This document shows positions 1 to 10,262 of a stretch of 64,000 bases of DNA, piece after piece (within the stretch, counting starts at the first letter, position 1; the number at the start of each line of letters is the position of its first letter). Source of the stretch: Nothophaeocryptopus gaeumannii (taxonomy: Eukaryota; Ascomycota; Dothideomycetes; Mycosphaerellales; Mycosphaerellaceae); the NCBI GenBank assembly GCA_031771865.1, contig JASISA010000002.1:496001-560000 (forward strand), given 5' to 3'. Both the position numbers and the translations under genes were made by a program. The notes beneath the pieces were generated by a model. The model did not search any database. It worked only from the letters and a program-made list of their open reading frames with translations, and had not been told where the DNA came from.

Positions 1-970
1 TTGGCATTAGCATCAAAAGAGCTCATTCAAATTGCAACAGATCCTACTGTGAATCTGCTTGAGCGACACTGGTAACGCAGCTGTCGTTAAAGTGGGCCAA
101 TAAGTTGTTTTTAGATACGCCCAGCTGAGCCTCCTTTTCAGGTTACACATGGCTTGTCTCCATGCCCAAGCTTCATATAGCGGTGTCTTGGCAAAGGGCG
201 GATACCCAAGTTTTCGATATTGAGAAGGATTGAAGTTCAAAGGCGGCCTTCGAAATGATGCAGGCTATGCTGGTTTATCGCATGATCTTTGAGACTCTTC
301 TGCTTGGCATCTCGCAAGTGAGATTGCTATTTCGGTATTGCTGTGGCCATACGCTCTTAGGAAACCAGCGCCGTATATCAGTGGCCGCCATGCCAGAGTG
401 ATTGCAGTCAATAGCCTCGAACTTGATCAATGTTCAGGCAATTCAGATAAAGAGTCCCCTTTCTGGATTCAGATCTCAGTCATGACGGACAACGCTGGAA
501 AGAGCCTGCAGCCCGCAGGTGGCTGGGCCCAGTGTGGAGCAAAGTACTCGTGCACATCGGACAGTCTGCTCGAGGACCGCTTGTATATTCGGCCAATCCT
601 GGGTCCAGATAGGACTGTCTCATACATCCAGTTCAATTTGGGCGCCCAAGCTTGGAGGAGCGACGGGGAATCGCGTGATAACGGAAAGTTGTCTGGATGC
701 AGACTGACACCATGTGTGTCGTGCGACAACCCGCAAGCCTTCTCCCCAAACAACACAATGCCCTCGCTGACCAGATTCCAGAGTTTCATATTTCTGGACT
801 TGCGACTATGAGTGCACTTGTGGCGGTGGCACGTCCAGCAACGATAGTGCGTAACGAGGAGACGGCTTGTTGCGGAGTCGATGTAGAGCACTCGCGAAGG
901 GCCGAGTCTGTCTCGAGGTAACCGCATCCTGCAGTGCAGTGTAGATCAAGCCAGTACCGTCATCCGCAAA
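1..970. other. No gene supported (window edge)
   Basis: Only overlapping open frames on opposite strands (338-811 plus, 469-927 minus). Neither shows a recognisable domain, signal peptide or splice-supported extension. It may hold the downstream region of the minus-strand regulator at 971-2215 and the edge of a neighbouring gene outside the window. Confidence 0.5.
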
Positions 971-2215
971 TCACGGTCCAATTGACATCCTTTTGCTGTC
1001 CTCACTCTGCGATATGACCCAGTCCGCGATTTTGGCCAGGTCCGGATCTTGAGACGCGATTGGGCTCAGCTCGTCCTTCAAATCTATTCGAAGACCTTGG
1101 GCCCACCACCTGTCGTCGAATTGCCGGTAGGTCGTGCTGTACAGAAGCACGATGGCGCAAGCGAGAGGATCCTTAGACTCTACCACTTCCATGAAAGCAG
1201 GAGGCGCCTGCACAAGCCATGCGAAAACTTGTCCTGGCTCTGGCTCACCACTTCGCATCAGTTCCTCTACTTGGTCGATGACGATCAGATACGCGGTACT
1301 GAGGTCTTGCTCGGTAGAGATGGAAGTGTCTGCTCTAGTGATGAGCTCAGGTTTTGGCGGGCTCTTTCCCGTCGCATTCACGCTACTCGCCTTCCGTCGT
1401 AAAATATCAAGGAGAGCCTTTAGCTGATTCGGCGTTTGGTTAGTAGAAGCCTTCCAGTCAGGCTTGGGGAATGTCGCCTCATAGTTTTCGTCGCCGATCA
1501 GATCTCTCGAAGCTTTGAGGATGGACGAAGTGCCACGCCACAGTCGAGACAATTGGACGAGAGTTCCAGATGGAGCTGTAGAAGCAGCTGTTTCAGGATC
1601 AACAACGCGAAAGGCCAGAGCGATGACACCTAGTTTAGCAGATGTGAGATACATGGCTTCACACTCTGATGCGCTCAGACTTTGCAGTCTTTCCCGGCAT
1701 GTCATCAGTGCGCGTGCCTGATAGCGAGCCGCATCTGCGACAAGGGACGGAGCATCGTGAGGCCTCTTGTACGCCAGATGTAAGAAGGTGGTGGCAAAGA
1801 GAATATCCATCAGGAAGCTATGTGCCATCGCGAGCCTCGGGAGCTCCAACTGTTGTACGTCGGGCCCTTGCGGTCGAATAGACATAGTTTCATATGTCTC
1901 TGTAGACCAGAGGTGCATCAGCTCCAACTGTTTGAGGTGTAATCGCTGGACATTAGATGGAGCATCGGCTTGGTCATTTCCACTCGGGTCGGGAGACGAG
2001 GTCGCTGTGGAGGGTGCGATCTTGTACGAGCATACTTCCTGCCGTCTCTTGCAATTGCCGCAAGACGGATGCTTTTCATCGCACTGTACGCTGTCAGTAC
2101 TTCGTTCATCGTTCAAACATATATGGCAGATCAGATTTGCCTTGACTCTTCGCGCCTTGCACTGAGTACAGCCCAAGCGGCTTTTCACATGGCTTTTCCT
2201 TTCACTCATCTTCAC
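971..2215 (-). CDS. Zn2Cys6 transcription factor, Upc2/sterol-regulator-like
   Basis: Nuclear DNA-binding regulator. The zinc cluster lies at residues 16-43: CTQC, then KARRVK, then CDEKHPSC, GNC and KRRQEVC, giving C-x2-C-x6-C-x6-C-x2-C-x6-C once an intron is removed. That intron is 2084-2140 (57 nt, no stop, multiple of three), with a GC donor, an ACAG acceptor and a CTGAC branch site. Read through, it would insert 19 residues between zinc ligands 2 and 3. The middle region (LELMHLWSTETYETMS, then LFATTFLHLAYKRP) is typical of the Upc2/Ecm22-like fungal regulator family (fungal TF domain 2). Spliced length is about 395 aa. ATGs at 2215 and 2209 are both possible starts. The target genes cannot be read from sequence; sterol control is only a family association. 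Confidence 0.85.
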   Translation of the reverse strand: MKMSERKSHVKSRLGCTQCKARRVKANLICHICLNDERSTDSVQCDEKHPSCGNCKRRQEVCSYKIAPSTATSSPDPSGNDQADAPSNVQRLHLKQLELMHLWSTETYETMSIRPQGPDVQQLELPRLAMAHSFLMDILFATTFLHLAYKRPHDAPSLVADAARYQARALMTCRERLQSLSASECEAMYLTSAKLGVIALAFRVVDPETAASTAPSGTLVQLSRLWRGTSSILKASRDLIGDENYEATFPKPDWKASTNQTPNQLKALLDILRRKASSVNATGKSPPKPELITRADTSISTEQDLSTAYLIVIDQVEELMRSGEPEPGQVFAWLVQAPPAFMEVVESKDPLACAIVLLYSTTYRQFDDRWWAQGLRIDLKDELSPIASQDPDLAKIADWVISQSEDSKRMSIGP

Positions 2216-3264
2216 CCTCGCGTTTCATCCATGAAGGCTCGGCATAGGAAGCAACCAACTTCGAGCCCACGTACTACTCCGGTGTGCTGTGGGTCCTTGG
2301 CAGTCGGTCTCGAAAAGGGAATTTCGCAGAAACGGCACGGTACACTTCCACGCACCTCGGTCAGGGAGAATGGGAGGGAGAGCAAGCGTCTAGGAGAGGG
2401 CCAGTGTGAGCCAAGTTGAAGGATTCTGGTTGGTCGAGCGGTCTTTGCGATCTTATACCCACATTACCAGACGGTACCACCCAAGTTCCTGGCTATACGG
2501 CTACTACGTCTCTCAGCACCCCCGGGCTCACCAGCGTGACACTGGCATCAAAGCGCTGCACCTCACTCGTGCGTTCGGTAGGACAGTCGCAGCGGAAGTG
2601 GGCTAGTTCCAGCAGCGGTGTTGTGGGGCCTCCGCCCTGCTCCTTCGAGATGCAGTAGGATAAGATCGCCAATCCAGCCTTCGGCGCCTGCCCTGTCTCG
2701 TCCCCATACGCTGATTTCTCAATATCACCTAGCGCTCAATGGGGACCATTTCGGCGGCTCATCTTGTGAACCGCTTCTTGACACAGTCTCAGCCTGTAGA
2801 CTCGGGTTATCTCATACAATGATGACCGTCAGGCAAGTCGGCAACCTGGGCTTCTGTACGAGGGTCTAGAAACGAGATACTGCGGACAGCAAAACGGTAA
2901 ACGCCAAGATCTACTCTTTCTGCTGGCCACACCTATTCTGGCCTCTTCAAGTTACGAAAGTTATATAGCTGGATAGAGCAGGATTCGAAGAGTTGTGTGG
3001 AGAGTAACTTAGCATACAAGAACATTATTGGCGGTGGTGTTTCGTAGATCTTGTCGCAAAGCTGATTTACCGTTTTGCTGGCCAGAGGATGCCACCCTGC
3101 CCTCAAGCCCTGTTACGGAGCAAGGGTCGTCCCGTTCGCCGACGTCAAGAAGAACGTTCATCCGGGAGTTCCACTGCAGATCAAGCACTGAACGACAGAC
3201 TAGGGTTCTGCAACTTTGATGGTCAAAATCTCAAATTGCCATATCCGGACTATCGAAGTGAAAG
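2216..3264. other. Intergenic, no gene supported
   Basis: About 1 kb between the divergently transcribed regulator (minus) and the RING/ankyrin gene (plus), so it should hold both promoters. No ORF here shows family features. It contains the nested inverted repeat listed at 2887-3080. Confidence 0.6.
2887..3080. repeat. Nested inverted repeat, MITE- or hairpin-like
   Basis: A perfect 15-nt arm at 2887-2901 (CAGCAAAACGGTAAA) is matched by its reverse complement at 3066-3080. A second inner pair is 2906-2914 (AAGATCTAC) with 3044-3052. The element spans about 194 bp, non-coding, with no evident target-site duplication. It could be a decayed miniature inverted-repeat element or a long-range hairpin in a promoter region. 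Confidence 0.45.
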
Positions 3265-4346
3265 ATGTCTGTCTGCGCCAAATGCGAGAAGCCACTCGAA
3301 GTGGAAGTCGAGCCTGACTCAGACGATGATGTCGAAATGGGCGGAGCATCGTCCTCTGCCCAAGCAGCAGCAATTCAAACTGTGCCTGACGAGTAAGTGG
3401 CTGGATTAACAGTTGTCGATTTACGGACAGCCTCTTTCCGTTGTCAATATCATACCCGACCATACCCGTTGAGAGATTACAACAGTGTCGCGCAATCGTG
3501 TGGCGAACAAGGACCCCGAGCATGAAGTCCAAGAAGCCATTGTGCAAAGAGCAAATCCAGCCTCAATCGAACCGACCATCTCGTGTCGAACACGAGCACC
3601 TACTCCATCATTAATCCATTGAAGGTCTTATGCCATAGAGGATTAGGCTAACACCCCATCCCAGCGTCCACCTCCTCTCCTGCAACGATCACTTCCATTG
3701 GGAATGTCTTCTCGATTCCTACAGCCTCGACACCTGCCCAAAATGCTCCACCAACACAACTTCTCCCCCTTCGGATGCCAACTCCACCAATCCAGCCATC
3801 CTTGTCAACTTGAACAATGAAGGCGGCCTCCAAGAAAGCCTCGACATCTTCCCCTTGTTACAAGAAGAGTCCTACTTACGCGCCTACCCGGAGGATCGCA
3901 AGTCCAGGGCGTTTCTGGAATTTTGTCGAGAGGGCGATCATAGGGCTATTGCGGAATTGTTGAAGTCTTGTCAACCTGGCGAGGATGATGAGGATGATGA
4001 CGACGACGAAGAAGAAGTTTCGCAGAAGACTGTAGAAGAAGTTCTCCTCTATCAGGACCCGCTCTCGAACAACGAATCCGGTTTGCACGCCGCTGCAGCA
4101 AATGGTCATCGAGAAGTCGCTTGGCTGTTGCTCTTACTTGCGTCGGAGTATCCTGAGCTCGAATTCCCGGCAATCGTCTTCCAGGAAGCTGCTGCGTTGG
4201 GAATGATGAGGCCGACAGATATGACTGGAAAAGTCGATATCCGGAGTCTGAAAGATGCACATGACAGAACAGCGGAGGACATAGCTCGGCAAGTAGGTGT
4301 TGTGTGGAATGGATGGATTGGGAATGCGAGGTTGGCGATGCCCTGA
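3265..4346 (+). CDS. Atypical RING-like finger plus ankyrin-repeat protein
   Basis: Two exons, 3265-3392 and 3665-4346; the 272-nt intron (GTAAGT...CCCAG) is long for this window. The protein is 269 aa. Putative zinc ligands are C4, C7, C49, H52, H54, C57, C67 and C70: a RING-H2-like C3H2C3 order but with a 41-residue acidic/Ala-Ser linker between ligand pairs and H-x-H in place of the usual wider spacing. The intron splits the finger after Asp42 and joins in phase (VPDD then VHLLSC). A very acidic run (about residues 149-160) precedes an ankyrin-like segment (GLHAAAANGHREVAWLLLLL, about 181-200). An E3-ligase or protein-interaction role is inferred from this architecture only. The ATG is preceded by AAAG. 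Confidence 0.7.
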
Positions 4347-4675
4347 ATGAAAGGATGAGGAGGAGGGGCAGCAGCAAATGGCGGGCTTCGATTGTGAAGT
4401 GGCTGAAGCGCTGTTGACAATGCATAATGCGAGCAATCAACACGTCAGAGAACTCTCACTCGCTACGTCCTGCTGCTTATCAACAGCCGCCCTCGATCGA
4501 AGTCCAGCTGCATCGGCTTCCCCCTCCGAGCCCTCGAACCAAGCCACTGTTCTCTTGTCGATAGACTGAATACGATGGCCGAGGGCGGATGCAATACTCA
4601 GGAGTACAACATGGCCATGCATCACGCCAATCCCTACACACCACCTGCCCTCACACTTATCTCCACCTCTCCACT
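4347..4675. other. Intergenic between convergent genes
   Basis: About 330 bp of 3' flanking sequence shared by the ankyrin gene (plus) and the small secreted-protein gene (minus). I see no coding signal. Confidence 0.5.
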
Positions 4676-5012
4676 CTACTTCGAACACCAAACCTCCTCC
4701 TCCTGACCTCCACCCGCCACCGTCTTCCCACAGGTCGCAGTCCCGTCAATCCAATTCTGCGACTTATACAACAAGCCCCGCTTCCAATTGACATACTCGT
4801 CTCGCTTCTCCGTTACGCACTAGCCAGACATGATCAGTCTCAAGATCATCCGGATCTTGGAACATTCGAGCATGGAAGCGGCTTACACAAAACGTATACA
4901 TCCCAGACTGTCCGCATTCTCGAGCTCCATGTGTGCCTGAGTTGCACCAGCGCCCTTCGGCGGTGACGTGGGTAAGGATGGGAAGGAGGGTGAGAAAAGT
5001 AAGGGACTTCAT
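4676..5012 (-). CDS. Small cysteine-rich secreted protein (effector-like)
   Basis: Two exons: 5012-4887 and 4819-4676, with an intron 4820-4886 (67 nt, GTAAGC donor right after the FC codons, GGCTAG acceptor, CTGAT branch-like site), phase 0. The product is 89 aa. Residues 1 to about 18 form a signal peptide (MKSLTFLTLLPILTHVTA). The mature part has six cysteines at 23, 33, 42, 43, 72 and 87, including a CC pair formed exactly across the splice junction. The second exon holds YVNWKRGLL and QNWIDGTATC and ends VWCSK. The start has a good context (CACCAACAATG). Size, secretion signal and even cysteine number fit apoplastic effectors or antimicrobial-type peptides, but I recognise no named family. 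Unspliced, the frame ends early without the last three cysteines. Confidence 0.75.
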
Positions 5013-5620
5013 TGTTGGTGCTGGGTTCGGTCGATGAGGTTTGTGGATGCGTGATACTGTGTTCCAGTCGGAAAAGGGGAGCAATGTGGGAAGTCCTTAT
5101 ACGCTGCGGAACTGATGACATCGGGGCTGTCCTGCACCTGCTAGCACAGAGAGCAGGCGAGATGATAGCCCTAGTGCACTTGTGCCTCAACAGACGTCGA
5201 GGACGCGCGTTTACAGGCGCACCTTCACTGTGGGGATGATGTTCGATGCTGCCATTGCATGCTACGCCGAGGGTCGATGCCACTGTACCTTCTTCCTTTG
5301 TATGGTTTTCCGACGGGGGAAGAAGAACAAACAATGAATAGCGTTGCAGTTGTGTTAATGAAATTGTTCATTTCATTGAAAGTGATGCGAAAGTCGAGGG
5401 ACGTCGACGAGAAGGCGCGTACGCAGGAGAGCAAAGTGAGGTTGGGGTTGTGAGGTGGAATGTCTTCATGTCTGATGACTAATCTAGACCCTGGATCGGC
5501 GACTCGGTTCTTCCGACACGGCAAGAAGGCCATCAAGATTTAGGCGAATTTCAATCAGTACCGACACGCGACCTTCAGCACGCGTAGCAACTTCAATCCA
5601 ACACCTCAATCGCATCCACC
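5013..5620. other. Divergent intergenic region
   Basis: About 600 bp between the minus-strand secreted-protein gene and the plus-strand SWD3 gene, expected to hold both promoters. No gene-like frame is supported. Confidence 0.5.
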
Positions 5621-6985
5621 ATGTCACTCGAATCGTCGCCAGAACCACCACACCGCTCCTCCAAACGACGGCGGACAGGATCGCCCGACTCTCAGTATGA
5701 CAGTGCCGCCGATCCGAAGCTCTCATACGCCTACGACGATGACCTGACCAGTGATGCCGAAAATGCTCTACAGACGCCAGACCAAGGGAGCGATGATGAG
5801 GGCGCGAGATCGAAGAGACGGCGCGTTGAAAGGCCGCAGAGATTGAACTATGTTCCACATATGACATTGCGCGGACACAAGAGAGGCGTCGCCGCTGTCA
5901 AGTTCTCGCCAGATGGAAAGTGGATAGCAAGCTGCTGTAGGATGAAATAAATGGAATACAATTCATTTGTACTGGACTGATTATGAGACACAGCGGCGGA
6001 CAGTACGATCAAGATATGGAATGCGCACACAGGCGCGATATCTCAGACTCTGGAAGGACATCTAGCTGGCATATCGACCATTGCCTGGAGTCCAGACTCG
6101 AAAGTCATAGCCTCAGGCTCAGACGACAAAATCATCCGGCTATGGGACATAACAACCGGCAAGAGTCTACCGTCGCCCTTGGTAGGACACCACAACTACG
6201 TCTACAGCGTGGCATTCTCGCCCAAGGGCAACATGCTAGTATCTGGGTCGTACGATGAAGCTGTGTTTCTGTGGGATGTACGGACAGCACGTCTGATGCG
6301 TAGCCTACCAGCTCATTCGGATCCTGTTTCTGGCGTCGATATTGTCAGAGACGGCACACTTATTGCCTCATGTTCCAGTGACGGCCTAATCCGAATATGG
6401 GACACCAGCACCGGTCAATGTTTGAAGACGTTGGTCCACGAAGACAGAGCGCCAGTCACTACCGTGAAATTCTCACCCAATGGCAAATTCGTTCTCGCGG
6501 CCACTTTGGACAACAGCCTGCGACTATGGGATTACGTTGAAGGCAGCTGCAAGAAGACATACCAAGGACACAAGAACGAGAAGTTCAGCATTTTCGCGAG
6601 CTTCGGGACCTACACCGCAGACGTGCCCGCCCCAGAGCAACAGAATGGCGATGCAGCGGTTGCGAAAGAAGGTGGACCCAAGTGGGCTTTCGCAGCGTGT
6701 GGCAGCGAAGATGGCAAGACCATCTTGTGGGACGTGAGCTCGAAGGAAATCTTGCAGGCCCTTGACGGTCACGAAAGTGTTGTGCTGGGCGTTGATGTTC
6801 GTGCTGAAGATCAAGCTGTCGTCACCTGCGGCGTGGACAAGACCATCAAAGTCTGGCGACGGCAACCCTTGACCCCAGAGATGCTGCTAGAGGCGAACGG
6901 CAACGGCACACACGACGAAGAGCCTGCATCACAACCCCAATCTGCACCTCCATCAAGACCAAAGACACCATCTGATGAAGAGTGA
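5621..6985 (+). CDS. SWD3: WD40 protein Swd3/WDR5, COMPASS subunit
   Basis: Exons 5621-5936 and 5994-6985 with a 57-nt intron (GTAGGA...ACACAG), encoding 435 aa. A low-complexity basic/acidic N-terminus (about 80 residues, SKRRRTGSP and RSKRRRVERP) precedes a WD40 propeller: blades end in IKIWN, IRLWD, FLWD, IRIWD, LRLWD, ILWD and IKVWR, with GH dipeptides (LRGHKRGV, LEGHLAG, LVGHHNYV, LDGHESVV). This order and the blade sequences match WDR5/Swd3, the propeller subunit of the Set1/COMPASS H3K4 methyltransferase in the nucleus. An insertion of about 35 residues before the sixth blade (TYTADVPAPEQQ onward) and a Pro/Ser-rich tail lengthen it relative to human WDR5 (334 aa), as is usual in filamentous fungi. 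Other WDR5-like propellers cannot be fully excluded. Confidence 0.88.
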
Positions 6986-7385
6986 TCGCAACCTATTATA
7001 CAGACAAACTTTACAGGCATGCTGAAGTCTCTGGAGAAATTATTCTGTGCGCAGCCGCGATCTGCATCTCCGCATCAGAAATCCGCTTCCGCATTGGAGG
7101 AATATCTCGGATTGTGGGGAAGATTCTGATGCCTCATGGTGCAACCCTTGCAACACCACCGAAACAGAGACTACTAATCGCAGAAGGGAAACCCTGGTAG
7201 CAAGCCGAGGGCTGGGCTATACTATGTACCTGCATAATAGCCGTCAGCGGCTCTTAGTTTTCCATCCTGGATCGCATGAAATGTCCCGAGAAGCGAAGGA
7301 CGACTTCGGGCAATAAGAAGCGCATCTAGATATGCATTATCCAAAGTAAAGTGGACACTGTCCACGGCTCTTCAACTAAACCACC
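6986..7385. other. Intergenic, no gene supported
   Basis: 400 bp between tandem plus-strand genes. It holds the SWD3 3' flank and the promoter of the GH93-like gene. No coding signal seen. Confidence 0.5.
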
Positions 7386-8525
7386 ATGTATCTCTCCTCC
7401 GTCTTCGCATCCTTTGTGGCCCTCACCGCCGCCCTGCCTCACTCGAGTCTACAAGAGCCACCTTTCCACACGGACCTGCTCGTCTCGAACGTAATCATCT
7501 TCGCTCCACCCGCCGAATACACGGTGCCTCGAACCCTCTACGCCCGCACCCTCCAAATCAAAGAGTCGGGCACCCTCCTCACCACCTGGGAAAACTACGG
7601 TCCCAACAATGGTACCTTTCCCCATTTTCCCATCTACGAATCCACAGACGGCGGCGCGACTTGGAAATTTCGATCAAACGTCTACGATACGCAGAATGGC
7701 TGGGGTCTGCGCTATCAACCTTTCCTGTAAGAACTACCCGAAGCTATAGGCGATTATCCGGCAGAAACAATCCTCATGTCTGGAAGTTCGATTCCCGATG
7801 ATTTGAGTCAAACGATTATTGAGATATACGCTTCTCGCGACCAGGGGTATACATGGGAATTCGTCTCCCACGTCGCACGAGGAGGCGTAGCGTTGCCGAA
7901 TAATGGCGAGACACCTGTTTGGGAACCATTCCTCATGGTCTACGAACATCAACTTGTGGTGTACTACTCCGATCAGAGGGATCCGGCGCATGGACAGAAA
8001 CTAGTCCATCAAATCACTTCTGACCTCAAGACTTTCGGCAATGTAGTCGACGACGTCGCTTACGACACATACGGCTGGCGACCAGGCATGACGACCGTCT
8101 CTCACTTGCCGGATGGGAATTGGATCTTGACGTATGAATTCCACGGAGCTGTAGAAGCAGATTTTGCAGTCTACTATCGCCTTTCGAGAGATCCTTTGAA
8201 GTTTGATGAGGCGGAGGGACAGGTTATTCGCGCGACTTCCGGCACCGTCCCTGCTGGCTCGCCGTATAACGTCTGGACGCCGGTTGGAGGGGAGAATGGC
8301 ACCATCGTCTTATCTTGTGGAAGATATTCGACGGTGTTTATCAATCGGAACAACGCCGCTGTGGGGAGTGAGTGGATCGAGGTTCCGACGCCGGGGGAAA
8401 GGAGCTATGCGAGGAGTTTGCTTGTGGAGCAGGATGAGAAGATTGTGTTGATTGCGGGGGGAGGGGTGTTGGAAGGGAAAAATAATGGGGTTACAGCGAG
8501 TGAAATTGATGTGAGTAGCATTTGA
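7386..8525 (+). pseudogene. GH93-like secreted BNR-repeat glycosidase with in-frame stop
   Basis: One continuous frame of 379 sense codons, apart from a single TAA at 7728-7730, exactly where the flanking reading (RYQPFL, then ELPEAIGDYP) would carry one residue, probably Tyr (TAC to TAA). A signal peptide (MYLSSVFASFVALTAA) and two Asp-box motifs on either side of the stop (STDGGATW and SRDQGYTW) mark a six-bladed sialidase-fold secreted glycosidase; the overall sequence resembles GH93 exo-arabinanase-like proteins. The frame downstream of the stop is fully open to 8525, so the lesion is recent, polymorphic or a sequencing error. Splicing is an unlikely rescue: the GTAAGA overlapping the stop has only acceptors 23 or 38 nt away, and the 38-nt one breaks the frame. 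Confidence 0.7.
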
Positions 8526-8630
8526 AAGATGTCGTTTGTGGCAGATGGTATGAAGAGGCTGTGAAGAGATGCTAGATATGGGCCACTACCGTGAGATTGC
8601 ACGAGACCTAGATTGGGCCTCTGTTCCCTG

Positions 8631-10262
8631 CTAATTTCTCTCCTTCGCGCCTGTGTCTCTGAAATGCCTTTCCTTTCCTTGTTGACTCGATCTCTTCCTT
8701 TGTTTCCTTTCATCCCTTTTCGGGCGCTTTAACCGTCCACCTTCACAAAGACACAGCGTCCCAGAAGGCGCGGACCAAGAAGGAGACGCACTGCACAAAA
8801 ATGACGCAGCGATGATGAAAGCGAAGAATGGCAGCGCGAGGATCATCAATGGGAGCAGCAGGATGTAAGGGATGACCTCGAGGAAGGCAGCGGATGCGAG
8901 CAGACCAGCCTTGATGATGTAGACAGCCAGAAGCTGGACATCGTTAGCAATGTCGTTGGCAGTCGCTGTGCCAATGCGGACAAGTGCATTGCGGGTTCGG
9001 AGGATGGTGCGGGTGTCGAAGCGGTTCCATCGAGCCATGGCCTCTGTGGCGACGTAATCGAAGGCGAGTTCGCCGTTATCGATGGCCGCGTTGATGAAGT
9101 GTCCGAGGACGATGACCAGCATGTTGGAGAGGCGACGACCAGAAGTCACGAGTCCGCCGACGACTGAGAGAGCAAGCAGCAGAGCGCCAGTGACTCTCGC
9201 GACGTGGGCGACTGTGACATCAGTGGTCGAGGCGAGGAGGTCGATGCCTGAAGCCAGGCTGTAGATGGCTAGAAGATCAAGCGGGACGACTGAGCCAATG
9301 CGAAGGTCGGCGATGGTGATACCAGGTGGAGCAGTCGCAGAACCTGCGCGGATCTCGTTGAGCATCTCTCGACGGACTTCGTTCACGTTCTTCTCGTACT
9401 CCAGCTCTTGCATGGCACGAACAAGCTCCTCGTCTTCGCTGATCTCAGGTGAAGGCTCGGCGGAGTTGTCGGTAGATGCCTGCTGTGCCGCCAAAAGCTG
9501 TTTCTTGCGCTCTTGATACGCGCGGCATAGAGTGTCTGACTCTGACAACAATGGCATGCTGAGGCCGGCGTTTCGAAAGAACCCGAAGTACTCCAGACCC
9601 TTGTTTGACACAGTCTTGCATATGGACGCCAGGGTCTCATGCTCGGGAATGACTTTCGCCACCTGCTTCGACAGGTGGAAGCTCAAGACAATCGCAGGGA
9701 AGAAGCCAAGCACAACGAGAGACAGGATGGTGAGGAGAAGGTGTCGTCTCAGTATTGGGGAACCGTACGCGAGTGTGAAGATGATGCCTGCCAGAAGCGC
9801 TACCCAAACGACCAGCGCGGAGATGTCGTCAGGCAAGGTACCGTTCTCAGGAGTGCCTTCGGGCGCGAAAGATCTCAGGAACTCGTTGATCTTGGCTTCG
9901 AATCTCAACAGTGCCGAATCTTCTGGCTCTTCTGGCTTCTCTGCCTTCAATCGCTCGTCAGGCTTCAGCCCTTGCGCACGGAGCATCTCGTTGATAGACT
10001 GGAAGCTCGCCTTTACGGTCGGTGCGTCGTAGACAGCAGAGTCAGAAGAGGAGTTCAGAAGATCATCAAGCATGTCGTAGTCATCTTCCTCGCTATCCTC
10101 AAGGGTGTAATCGCCGGCGCTGGAGGATTTGGCGGCGGACTTGGAAGGGGATGTCGAGGTGAGATGGCGAATATTGCTATCACCAACTTGCGGCACGTGG
10201 TCGTAGGACGTCGTAGCCTCGACGCCGCTCTCTTGGCCGCCGCGTGGCAAGTTTCGGGTCAT
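8631..10262 (-). CDS. Conserved fungal multipass membrane protein, function unknown
   Basis: 543 aa from the ATG at 10262; a longer frame runs upstream to 10448 but its N-terminus looks like untranslated leader. The N-terminal about 130 residues are acidic and Ser-rich (DSEEDDYDMLDDLL), then come hydrophobic segments: ALVVWVALLAGIIFTLAYG, HLLLTILSLVVLGFFPAIV, VTGALLLALSVVGGLVTS and a long hydrophobic block near the C-terminus (ILLLPLMILALPFFAFIIAA). A charged, coiled-coil-like segment (ELVRAMQELEYEKNVNEVRR) lies between the membrane pairs, and the tail is Lys/Arg-rich. I recognise it only as a conserved ascomycete hypothetical. It is convergent with the GH93-like gene, about 105 bp apart. Confidence 0.75.
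   Translation of the reverse strand: MTRNLPRGGQESGVEATTSYDHVPQVGDSNIRHLTSTSPSKSAAKSSSAGDYTLEDSEEDDYDMLDDLLNSSSDSAVYDAPTVKASFQSINEMLRAQGLKPDERLKAEKPEEPEDSALLRFEAKINEFLRSFAPEGTPENGTLPDDISALVVWVALLAGIIFTLAYGSPILRRHLLLTILSLVVLGFFPAIVLSFHLSKQVAKVIPEHETLASICKTVSNKGLEYFGFFRNAGLSMPLLSESDTLCRAYQERKKQLLAAQQASTDNSAEPSPEISEDEELVRAMQELEYEKNVNEVRREMLNEIRAGSATAPPGITIADLRIGSVVPLDLLAIYSLASGIDLLASTTDVTVAHVARVTGALLLALSVVGGLVTSGRRLSNMLVIVLGHFINAAIDNGELAFDYVATEAMARWNRFDTRTILRTRNALVRIGTATANDIANDVQLLAVYIIKAGLLASAAFLEVIPYILLLPLMILALPFFAFIIAASFLCSASPSWSAPSGTLCLCEGGRLKRPKRDERKQRKRSSQQGKERHFRDTGAKERN

Noticed and set aside
338..927. Overlapping frames at the window edge
   Set aside because: They overlap on opposite strands and neither shows a family feature or splice support.
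7727..7764. Micro-intron that would remove the stop in the GH93-like gene
   Set aside because: Only 38 nt between GTAAGA and the nearest usable AG, below the 49-nt minimum seen here, and its removal shifts the frame.
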